NCBI GenBank assembly: GCA_000827205.1
Contig: KN832556.1
Span: 795,325-837,731, forward strand
DNA length: 42,407 nt
Direction of reading: 5' to 3'
From: Plicaturopsis crispa FD-325 SS-3
Lineage: Eukaryota > Basidiomycota > Agaricomycetes > Amylocorticiales > Amylocorticiaceae
In this document: positions 21,010 through 31,312 of the stretch, one piece after another
How the letters are laid out: every line of letters begins with the position of its first letter
Numbering within the stretch: the stretch's first letter is position 1
Made by a program: the position numbers and the translations under genes
The notes under the pieces: generated by a model
The model's input: only the letters and a program-made list of their open reading frames with translations
What the model was told of the DNA's origin: nothing
Database searches by the model: none

Positions 21010-22220
21010 ATGTCGACCCGTCGCAAGAAGGCGTCGAGCAAGGCGCACAAAATCAAGATATATGCCAACAAGCTAACGGGAGCCCAGTTATTATCGGATG
21101 ATGTATTGGCGACAGATCCTATCGTCGTTCATGCTATATACGCACGGCGCGCTAAAAAGAGTGTTCATCGCTCACACTCGCCCTTGACAGTGTCTCAAAC
21201 TTTTCAATCGGATGACCAGCTGGCGAACAGGCTGTATGAACTGTTTCAACGGTCTCAGAGTACCTGGTCCTCATCTACGGGCAGAACGATCGCGGATGTC
21301 ATACTGGCAGAATACCCCGGCCATCTACCGGAGCGGAGACGCTCGGCTTTGTCCTGGTACGCTGTATTGATAAGGCATACAGGAAGGGCACTAACGTGTA
21401 CGCGTGACAGGGAAATATCTGCCTACCGACAAATGCTCGACCCTTTCAGCGCCGTCAAACTGCGCGTTGTCCGGATGGAAGATCGTATGCAATTCACGGT
21501 CGTCGCGCGGCGAGATATCGTGAAGGGAGAGGAATTATGGGAGCTGCTGGGTATCATGCCTATCGATGCCAATGGTCTCAACTCTCAGGTATCAGAAATG
21601 GCACCTCGCATCGGGGACAGACCGCGCGCACTCATCGGCCCCCTGCGATTTATCAACCACAGATGCCGGAGTTTCAATTGCGAGGTACACTATTTATGTT
21701 CACATATGGCCTACCGACATTAACCTTCACAGTTTACGCGCGTGAGAGGCACGAACGCTGTAATACCTACTGTTACAAAGCACATCGTCTGCAATGAAGA
21801 GTTGCAAGTCGATTATGGAGAAGGATATTTTGACGACGTACCCGGCGGTTGTCCGTGTTCGGACTCTACCTGCATACAAACACGGTCAAGCTATACGATA
21901 TCATCAAGCCCGTATTACAAGGGTAAGTAAGACTGTAGGTGCATGCACCACGCGTATGATGTCACCTGATTCAAACCCGCAGAGGACACGAACCCGCCCC
22001 GGACATCATCAAATACTGCAGCATTGACAAAGAACCAGCGGCGCAGCAGTGCGAGCAAGCAACGGAAGAACGCATCGCACAAAGCCAAGCGGAAATCCGT
22101 AAGTGCTCGATCCGTATAAGTCAACCGCGATGACCGACTGTTATACAGAAAATATACGAACACGCAGAGGCCTTGCAACCTGGTAAATCGGCCGATATGG
22201 GCTTATCGGAAATTTCCTGA
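21010..22220 (+). CDS. SET-domain methyltransferase-like protein
   Basis: Four exons: 21,010-21,684, 21,733-21,922, 21,983-22,098 and 22,149-22,220; 350 residues. SET domains transfer methyl groups from S-adenosylmethionine to protein lysines, usually in histones. The conserved core is at the exon 1/2 junction: RFINHRCRSFNCE with N216, H217 and C224, then ELQVDYGEGYF around 249-258, matching the SET NHxCxxNC and ELxxDYG motifs. A post-SET-like C-x-C-x4-C (CPCSDSTC) follows. The C-terminal tail is basic (KQRKNASHKAKRKS). An in-frame ATG at 20,869 is possible, but the start MSTRRKKASS at 21,010 avoids overlap with the divergent fragment. It interrupts the Zn2Cys6 array on the same strand, and its stop is 274 bp before paralog 5. 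The substrate cannot be told from the sequence. Confidence 0.8.
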
Positions 22221-22494
22221 TGCGTGCATTGATTCAAAGTGCGGTTGAGGAGATGCGGATATAAAGGTGTGTGCGGGGGTAAGAGTGGGGCACATCGGCG
22301 CAGCACATAGCATGTAGCACATGGTTATATCTTAGTAGAAATCACACACCTTGCGTTTATCCAGTATCAGCGTCCGAACAGGGGCTGTATCCGCAAACGG
22401 CATCCGCACGGCGGACAGCCACAAGACTATCCGCGTGCGAAAGTTCGTACTTCGGCCGTCTCACAGTAACCCTCCCATACGCACTTATCTGAAC
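22221..22494. promoter_or_regulatory. Promoter region of paralog 5
   Basis: Short spacer with a cluster of CCGC words at 22,385-22,435 (GTATCCGCAAACGG, GCATCCGCACGG, CTATCCGCG), shortly before the ATG at 22,495. The position fits a proximal regulatory element. Confidence 0.5.
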
Positions 22495-24533
22495 ATGAAC
22501 GACCGCCCCCCTCGCCGCTCTGTAGCGAAAATGCAGACACAAGTTCAAACATGGAAAGCTGTCGACTTTGATGCATACAAGACTCTGAGTCTGGGCAGCC
22601 CTACAGTCAAACCCGCGCGCCACGATGATATCACCTCTGAAGTCCGAGAACTGTTTCACCTGTGGACCAAGAAGACGAGATGGGAGAACGTCAATGAATA
22701 TAATTTAGGGGAAGGACGCCAGGTGGTGAGTCCCTTTCAGTTTCGATAATCACGGTGATCGATATGACAGGAATCATTTCAGGGCTGTCATAAATGCGAC
22801 CTGAACAAAGAGGAATGCGTCATCGACCGCAACGATATTACATGCGAGAACTGCGAAGAGGGGGGTTATCAATGCACACGAACGTTGAATTTCCGCGAAT
22901 GGAACATCCGCAACATGATGGGCCAGTCCGAATTGTTCAAGCCCTTTGGCGGTTCCGCCAGATTCCGCGACTTCCTAGCGGATCTGTACGCCGAAGAGCT
23001 TGCATCCTGGCCTCAGGGTAAACGATATGCTGTGCCTGTCCCCAGACCAGCTGGAAACAAACGTAAGGCTTCGACGGAGAGGAGACCATCATCCGTCAAC
23101 ACCGACTCTCGCAACGAGCCAGGCTCTGTCCAAGACAAAGTAAGTAACGGGTACGAATTTACTCGTGTCACATAGACTGACAGATAATGACCTGTAGAGG
23201 ACGCGTATAACATCTCCTGCCTCTCCAGTACATCAACTCGTACCCGACGCGCTCGTGTCGAACGAAGGCGTACCCAAAAGTCCATCTGGAGACCAGGGAC
23301 CCGCTAATCAGTTTCTTCCGGCCTCTACCGACGCGGCAACGCCAACAGCGAACTACCAAACCTCCACATCTGCCACCACTCCTCGCGCGAAACTGACTTC
23401 AGAAACTCTTATACAGGATCTCCGAGTACGACAGCGCGAGGCCACGGAATTGGCACACCGCGTCGAGCAGGAGAACTTGGATCTGCAAGTAAAACTGAAC
23501 GCCGACCACGTGAAGCTCGAGGAGACGGAACGCAAACTGAACACCGACCACGCGAAGCTCGATGAGACGGAACGCAAACTGAAGGATGTCGAGCAGCAGT
23601 GTGCGGCATTGCGACAGGAAAACCAGGAGCTGGTACGGAAGAACAAGGAAATCGTAGCATCGCAGTCCCTCGAGGGCGACGCCGTAGAGAGGGCTACCCC
23701 AACTCGCGATGCGCAGTCGAAACGGAAATCAACCCGCACAAAGGCCGACCTATTCGAAGAGAACGCCATCCTCATTGCAAACACTGCAAAGAGTGCGTCC
23801 ACACAGGAGAAGTTGGAAAAGCAGATCGAGGAGTTGGAGTCTCTCAATCGTTCGCTGAGTAGCACGCATGCTCAGCCACAAGACGGTAACGTCCCCGCCT
23901 CGACAGTTGACCAAGACACAGCGCTACATTCGCGTATTGCGTCGCTGGAAGAGAAGATAGAGCAGGACGAGGCAACCTCGACGCGCCGGATGGGCGAGCT
24001 TCTGAGCGAAGTCGCGGTCCTCAGACAGAAGGCGATCGATAACAGGCGTCTCAAACTATCGCTAGAAGACACTATACGCGATCTTCGTGAGGAATCGCGC
24101 GTTCTGAAGGTAGCCGTCGGGCCCTCATTTTTCAAGACGGAACAAGAATATCAGGAGGCGAAGTTGAATCTCTCGCGCGTTGCCAAATGTACGTCGAGCA
24201 ATATGTTTTATATTTCGATATGTTTACGATACGCTTGCAGTGGAGCACATAGACGAACTCACTCAGATGCGCACGCGATTGGGCTCGCATCTATGCGGTG
24301 CGGCCCTCGTATGCACGCACGCCGCCACAGAGCTGCAACGCTGCCATGATCAGTATATGCAGGACAAGGACGAGGACGCGCTGTCGCGCACACTTCGGAA
24401 AATAGCATCGACTCTCCTAGATTCCAACACCCGGATGGTACAAGAGGCGGGGTCGTGGACGGATATAGACGAAGTAGGGTTCGATGCGGCAAAGGCAGGT
24501 GCAATGAGGGCGGTTGATCAATACTACGTGTAA
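22495..24533 (+). CDS. Zn2Cys6 coiled-coil protein, paralog 5
   Basis: Four exons: 22,495-22,725, 22,783-23,139, 23,198-24,188 and 24,241-24,533; 623 residues. The N-terminal box 1-77 (HDDITSEVRELF ... GEGRQV) is followed by the phase-0 intron and cysteines 79, 82, 89, 98, 101 and 108 in the family spacing, then FREWNIRNMM and GGSARF ... FLADLYAEE. KRKAS is a short basic patch. The third exon is nearly all coiled coil (about 263-523), including the duplicated 14-residue units KLNADHVKLEETER and KLNTDHAKLDETER. The phase-1 intron precedes the C-terminal domain (RKIASTLLDSN). Probable dimeric DNA-binding regulator like its paralogs; it is the most acidic of them in the finger region (NKEE, CEEGG). 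Confidence 0.8.
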
Positions 24534-25101
24534 AAGCGATTGATATCTGAGGCATGCCAAAGCAACCAATTTATTGTTCAAGCTACCTTTTATAACACCA
24601 ACGCAATGATACCGAAGGTTACTACACATGCCTTGACATCGACCCGATACGTAATGCACTAATCGCCACAGAAAGCCCTTGCGGACAATATCCCGCATAT
24701 ATCGACAGTAGATGGTGCCAGTCCAGGGTATCCGCAGATCATAGGGTATCCGCGGATCACAGACTATCCGCAGATCAAGGAGTATCCGCACTCTATCGGC
24801 AGAAAGGGTATCCGCATCAAATCACTGACGTCACCATTCGACAAAACCAGTAGGTTTGACTCGTAGGTTATCCGCAGATCACAGGGTATCCGCAGTCACA
24901 TAGTATCCGCAGAGCATTGGGTATCCGCACTCTATCGGCAGTTAGGGTATCCGCATCAATTCACTGACGTCATCATGCAACAAAACTAGTTGGTAGGACT
25001 CGTATTGACGTCATCGATATTGGCACGTGACTTTTTCCATGTCTGCGGCCGGACTAAGTTGAACATCTTCCTTCTACAACTATCCACAGCAACTTACTCT
25101 C
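24534..25101. repeat. 140-bp duplicated TATCCGCA/CRE promoter block
   Basis: No gene. A unit beginning GGTATCCGCAGATCA at 24,727 recurs 140 bp later, at about 24,867. Each unit has four or five TATCCGC words, the phrase CACTCTATCGGCAG, and TGACGTCA (24,826-24,833 and 24,965-24,972). A third TGACGTCA is at 25,006-25,013. The block ends about 90 bp before the ATG of the dioxygenase-like gene, so it probably acts as its promoter. Confidence 0.75.
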
Positions 25102-26665
25102 ATGAGGTCAGAAACGGAATTTGCAAATTCTGCATGCGCAGTCGATGAGGAGGTGAGGCATCAATTTTTTTTTCTAATCCCACGGTACACCTCATCAGAA
25201 GTGAGTAGGTCTTGCCCACTGTTTCCATACAAGGCAAAAAAGTAGAAATACCAGACCGCGACCCTCGATGGCCCGTATTCTATATCGTAGAAGATCACCC
25301 CTTGCGATCTCATATTCCGCCAGAAAGACGTATTGGCAAATCATACGTATATTTGGCTGACAAGAGAGTCGAGGCGATGCACGCGGCATTTTCCTATTTC
25401 GCCACACTCTCAGTGCCCCAAGGAACTGCTGAAAGCGCACGGAATATCGGTAGTGCAAATATTGGTATCTCACAATACTAGATGCTAACATCTTCGCAGG
25501 ATATATGGAAGTAACGGAGGGCGATGCAATATTCGCGCGAGATATGCACGGCAGCGGCAATCCAACCGACGACGTTATTCAAGCATGGGTCGTAGGAGGG
25601 TACGTGTCAAGATGCTTTGCAACGCCTAATCTGAACTACAACTTAAACACCAAGCGAATGCATACCCTCGCATTACATGGGGATGATGATGAAGGCGGCA
25701 ACATCGATAATTGGTACACGCGAAGAGAGAGGAATCCAAGGAGAAGCAGGAAACCATAAACCGCAACTTATAGATGGTCAATACGTAGGAGGAGTGCCAT
25801 GGGAAAGATCACCCCGTGCCAAAAACTTACCAAAGGGACCTCGCGCTTACCCTATGTGCACTTCCATCGAGTCCCAGCGAGCACTGCACGCACCCGCGGC
25901 GGCGGCGAAGGATTCAGGTGACCCTGGTATACAACGCCATCTTGATGCACGTCGGGAGATGATAACGGTTCGTACATAGGTTCGCGTTACCATTCCCGCT
26001 CATATATTCTACAGGCAATGTCATATTTCTCTATGAACGCCTTCTCCTACGGACCATTGGAACTGCAGCAGCTAGTGGAAGATCACAGCGAGATTGTGAA
26101 TGCCCCCCATGTAGGCCACTGGGGGAATTATGCATTTGGCTCGATGCAATGTAATATTGCGGGGGCGCAGTCGGCGGAAGGCGGTAAATAGTATGCATTA
26201 CTTTTGGGAGAGATATAAATTTACCCAAAACACAGGCCAGTCCATGGTTGAGGACTTGGGCTCTTTCGGCGACGCAGTCACACACTTGGATGGAAATGAC
26301 TCATGGATGCAGCCGACAGCTATGTCGATGTTTGCGGACATACCAGACAACTACGACGCTGGACGGATGTTCTTGACCGAGCTAGGTATATTCGTATCAG
26401 TCAAAAAATTCCTCACCATCCTATTCTCGGGACTTCGGCTGCATGGCGGCTCTCCGGTTCGACCCCCTGCGGGCGAAGATCCCATCCCTTGGGCGGTGCG
26501 CTTGGGTCTGATATCGTACGGCAGCACCGGTATTGCCGATGGTGGGGGCGGTGCCGCATTGGCTGCATTACCGAACGGCGAACTACTGAAAGTGGGGAAG
26601 GAGATGAATTCAATACTGTGAGTACGATTTTAATTCTCCGTAGGCACGGTCTTACTCGCATATGA
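25102..26665 (+). CDS. 2OG-Fe(II) dioxygenase-like protein
   Basis: Seven exons: 25,102-25,152, 25,209-25,449, 25,500-25,599, 25,655-25,967, 26,015-26,183, 26,236-26,617 and 26,644-26,665; 425 residues, phase kept. The intron at 25,968 has a weak donor, GTTCGT. The C-terminal third shows the iron-binding triad and 2-oxoglutarate arginine of the double-stranded beta-helix dioxygenases: H308 and D310 (THLDGND), then AGRMFLTELG, H361 (LHGGSP) and R380 (PWAVRLGL). The H-to-H spacing of about 50 and H-to-R spacing of 19 are typical. A TET/JBP-type nucleic-acid dioxygenase is possible, since that family is expanded in Agaricomycetes and associated there with transposons, but motif reading alone does not settle it. 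The N-terminal module (YVYLA ... GDAIFAR) also occurs in the fragment at 20,471. Substrate unknown. Confidence 0.62.
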
Positions 26666-26738
26666 TCGAAGGGTCCAGAACAGAGACAACATTGGAACAT
26701 GTACACACGCCAACTACGCTCGTGACGGACACAATATC

Positions 26739-29700
26739 ATGGAACCAAGATCGCTGCTCAACTTTCTTGTCCGCGCGTTCCTCTACCTCGTACTTTATTT
26801 CTTCCTCCAGGTCCCAAAAGAATACCAAGCGCGGGTGGACATCGACAAGTTTTTCGAATGTTTCTCATTCACGGTAGATGGGATCGAAATAACGCCCACA
26901 TCTCTGCGGCATCCGCCCCCTTCCCCAACTCCGAGCAATCCGAACGCATCATCCGACTTCACTTCCGACGGAGAAAGTCAAGATGCCAACAGCAACGAAG
27001 CGGGTACGGCTATCTCCATACACTCAGTCTCGTGGAAGTCCCTCCGACCGGATCAGCAACTGCAACTAGAATTACGCGCTTATGGGACGTACGATCGAGT
27101 GGAGCTCATGCGTCGTATCAGATCTTGGCACGGTCGCGTAGCGGGCACTATACCCGTCGTCGTATTAGAACCGCGGTCGCGCGTCACAGCAGGATTCATC
27201 ATACCTGGCACCGTGGCAAACTGCCGACCAACCAAGTACACAAAGACAGGTGAGTAATCCACGCACTACGCTCAATGACTCATGTTACTCAAACTCTACG
27301 GACAGTTCCGGACTTGAGAGAGTTGCTCAAACAACTGTCTCTGCCGCCAGGTATCGGCGACACGCTGGCTACCAAAAACCGTGCATCGGCGTCCAATAAG
27401 AATCGTACGTGGAGAAAAACGATATATGGTCTAATACTGATACATACCAAATGTTAGCGCGTGGACCTAAAGACAATAAAAAGGGCAAAGCGAGGGAAAC
27501 ATCTAAGACGAAAAGGAAGGCCTCGCCGGACCGCACCGACAGTGGTGAAAAGAGAATTCGGTTGGATGACGGCATCGATCTGTGTAACGTCGGTCCTGCG
27601 TACATAGAGGGCGTATCAGGAGGGCAGAGACATCCCACGGATATCACGGCAGACCCACAGGGTTCGCGTAGGAGCACGCGAAACAAGTCGCAGCCAAATT
27701 ACAGCGATACGACCTCGACTCACGGAAACGAATCGTCTCGCGCGACAAAGCGAACCCGAAAACAAAAGACAGTAGGGTCAGAAAATAACATCCGGACAAT
27801 GTCAAGTGGTGAAGATGGCGACCGCGAAGAAGAACCGATCGTCGCTCCCAGCCTATCCGACAATGATACATTCATCGATCGCAACGGCGATATTGCAACC
27901 AGCATGGATGTTGACGCAGGAGATCAACAACAGCGACAGAGTGGGTGCAGCAAATGCGAATAAGGAGTCCGCTAATATTTCCATAGGATCTCCCTTGGTC
28001 CGCAACTTGACTCTAGAGTCGTTGACCCGACAACTGCTTAGCATGGAGGCAGCCGTCAATGTGACATCCGGTGCCTCGACCCATTCGAACTATGATGCGA
28101 TGGCCAACTTTGATATAGTAATCGGAGCGATTACGAAGACGCCCTTAAGCAAGGATGCTGGCACATCTGTGCCCCAACTGTGGAAGGCACTCGACATGCT
28201 CTACGATTGCGAAGCGCGGAACGCGGTCTCCATCCGCGCACAGAGACAGAGAATAATGTTTCTACATTTCTGCGCCTGGGACTGGTTGGAGGTGAAGGTC
28301 TACGACGCATGCGAGGCATACCTACACGACGACACTCAGCGTGACAATTGGATATCGCAACTCGCTAAAACGGTGGATACATTGTACACGACCGGCACAA
28401 AGTCAGCAGTAATCAACCCGACAAAGTATATCGTGTCTCAGCACGCACAGCCGTACTCTTACAAGGCTTATCGGATACCATCAATCGACATACACGTTCG
28501 CTTCGAATTCGTACAGCAAACGGTTATGTCCATCGTCAGACGTTGGTTATCATTCCCAGACCGCCAGACATCCATGCCGACGTACTGGCTTCTCGACATT
28601 GTCATCCGCAATCTAACACCTGCCGGGCTGCTACTCGACGAAGTGTGGCTGGCGTTCCGTTTCGTACGATCCCAGGTATTCGACCCACCCCTGAGGAGGC
28701 CTCTCAAGAAAGAGGATTTTGAATTTCTCGACAAGGCTTTCCAAAACCACCCGATAACGTGTCGTGGATCGGATGAAGCAGACGCGCTGCTCGGATTACA
28801 GACAATCGTTCAGAAGTTTCTGACATCCCGATCGCAGGTCCCACTGGAGGCAACGTACGCATACCAACCATCATCCAGGCGGTCCACGAGGACTCGCGCG
28901 GTGGACCCATTAGCAATACCGACCCAGCTTACAGTTCCCCGAACTGGGAAACCCGAGCATATGCTGGGGTTCTTGCGCGCACTCAAAGGATTAATCAAAC
29001 TCGACCTGCTGTCAGGAGAAATATGCGCAGATACCAAACTCACCGCATTCGTGACCAAGGACACCGATAAATACCTTCCATTCCGCGAGTACGGGCGTTC
29101 TCGTATCAGGATCAAACAAGACGGTGGTCCATTCACGCCCGAGGCCAACATCCGTACGGAATCAGGATTGTTCAGCAATCTGGTATTCAGAGGCATAACG
29201 TTTCACAGCAACTTTCTGTTGGATGGCGGTCAACGCACGCTATTCGCGAACTACGCAGAGTGGACAGACACCGTGAACGCGACGAAAGCAACACTGTTAA
29301 CGCAGACCTCCTGGTTGGATGCAACCGAACTCGAGAAGCACTTTTGCCTGACGACCGCATACGGACAGCCCACAAAGAGGTCTACAGCGTACGCCCAAAC
29401 GGCCTGCGACAAGTCCCGTAACACGTGGCTATTAGGGAGCAACCCAACTTCGTACAAGGCCTTATGGAAGGAAATATGCGCTGTCAAGAAATCACCAGAC
29501 ACCACTCCTGCAGCATACCCACAAATGGGCACCCTTATCGGACACCTATTCGTCGCCGATTATGTATACGCAGGCGTAATTCCAATGCCGAGCGCGGACG
29601 AGATGGCGGACATCATATGGGAGATTAACAAAGGTGGCGCGCGTGGGTTAGAAGAATTGGGACTCATACCAAAGGCGGATAGAGGGGCGAAGAGGGATAA

Positions 29701-29854
29701 ACAGGAAGTGCGGGATGCGCTGCGTGCACTGTTCCAATTCCTACAGGAAAACTTGGATCTAGAGGAGCAGACGCAGATGATTTTCGACATCATCATGCTG
29801 GAGCATGCACTTTGCAAGTATGTTAGATGTGTACAGAAGCATCTGACATGGTGA
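26739..29854 (+). CDS. Large unrecognised protein downstream of dioxygenase
   Basis: Four exons: 26,739-27,249, 27,306-27,404, 27,458-27,940 and 27,987-29,854; 986 residues, phase kept. I do not recognise the family. The N-terminus has a hydrophobic stretch (LLNFLVRAFLYLVLYFFL), which may be a membrane segment or may instead mean that the true start lies downstream. A middle region is basic and low-complexity (KKGKARETSKTKRKAS, EKRIRLDD), followed by an acidic tract. The last exon encodes about 620 residues of apparently globular, mixed sequence without repeats (for example WLEVKVYDACEAYL, GLLLDEVWLAFRF, NLVFRGITFHSNFLLDGG). It starts 73 bp after the dioxygenase-like gene on the same strand, so the two could be co-regulated or even one transcription unit. 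No frameshift or internal stop is seen. Confidence 0.68.
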
Positions 29855-31312
29855 TTACCACCACATAGCCACCCATTTAACGAGCAAGGAATATGCTACC
29901 GCGCAGGCATTGGTTTCAACATAATACTACTCTGAATATCATACACACGACGTACAATCCGCAAACAAAATTGGATACCTTTGTCATAAAATGTTCATAA
30001 GCCGTTGGTAACCAACGTGCGGATACCATCCGCAAATGACATAGGGATGAACTGCGCGCGGATACCATCCGCAGATGACCCGCAGATACCGTTTGCGAAC
30101 ATACTGCGGATACCCGATTAATATCCCACGCGGATACCGTTCCCGATCACAATGCGGATGCCATATGCAGATGAGATGTGGAGACCGTTTGAGATGACCC
30201 GCAGATACCGTTTGCGAACATACTGCGGATACCCTATGAATATCCCACGCGGATACCGTTCCCGATCACAATGCGGATACCATATGCAGATGAGATGTGG
30301 AGACCGTTCGCAAACAACGTGCTAATGCCATCCGCAACATCTGTGCGGTTCATGCGATCATATGACATGCGTGTACCATCCGCAAACCGTATGTGGACAA
30401 CATCCGCAAAACAAATGCGGACATACCATCCGCGATCCAAAGTATCACCCGCAATACAATACATATAGTTTGTATAGGAAACCCAACAGTACAATCGCCT
30501 GATGTAGAAATACAAATCGCCAAATAACACTGTAAAATTTTCACCCAATGATAAAGGACTTATGCGCGGATGCATTACTTGAATGTCGATCCAAATTTGC
30601 TCATTGCGGATGGACTATCCGCGGATGAAGCATCCGAATACCGATCACGCCACAAGCGGCCGAACAGCATTGTCTTCTGCTCTTATCTTATACCCTCGAA
30701 CCACCATTGTCTGTCTTAGGCCGGCTGCATTCCTTTGACGAGGAATAGCTACTAGTGCCTTGCGACGACGATCGGTCATTTACGGGTAATTGTACTTTGT
30801 GTCCCCGAGATGGTTGCACACCTTTGACAAGGAGTTGCGACCAGCGCTTAGGGACCGGAGTCCAAACAGTGGGATATTGGACGCCACCGTCACTGACGTC
30901 GTTCCCTCGAGAACGTTTCCTGAGTACGTTCAGGTATATTTGGCACCTCATGACAGAGACTGCAATTTACAATGGGCTTCACGAACCGGCAGTCGCATAT
31001 AGAATCAACTGCGGGCTACACATTAAGAGGTCACAAGCAAGAAGGTGAACAAGAAGAAGGACGAGCACTACGATGCAGACACGAGGCCACGGGTACTGAG
31101 AGCCCAATAGTATATATTGATGTGTATACGTTGTCTCCATAGATGCCATACTAAGTCGCATCTAGTGAGTAGGATACATCATATTGCGAGAAAAGAAACA
31201 CTGAAAGTTCAAAATTTTCCAGAATGTCATACGGAGTTAAATCATAATCATATTGAGCATAAAACAAAGTGAACATTGCTAGACTTTCCCACATAGCACC
31301 AGCCGCCGCTTT
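29855..31312. repeat. Convergent spacer with TGCGGATACC repeats
   Basis: From about 30,000 to 30,460 the words GCGGATACC, ACCATCCGCA and GATACCGTT recur. A 119-bp unit at 30,073-30,191 is repeated at 30,192-30,310 with few changes. More copies lie near 30,565-30,630. Between 30,700 and 31,100 there are overlapping 70-97 codon plus-strand frames without recognisable motifs; I do not call a gene. It separates the 3' ends of two convergent genes, so these repeats are not obviously in a promoter. Confidence 0.7.

Noticed and set aside
23353-23865. 170-codon minus-strand frame opposite paralog 5
   Set aside because: Serine/arginine-rich antisense shadow of a coiled-coil exon.
30690-31110. Small gene in the spacer around 30,755-31,048
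   Set aside because: Three overlapping frames of similar length, no motif, no convincing introns and no paralog in the window.
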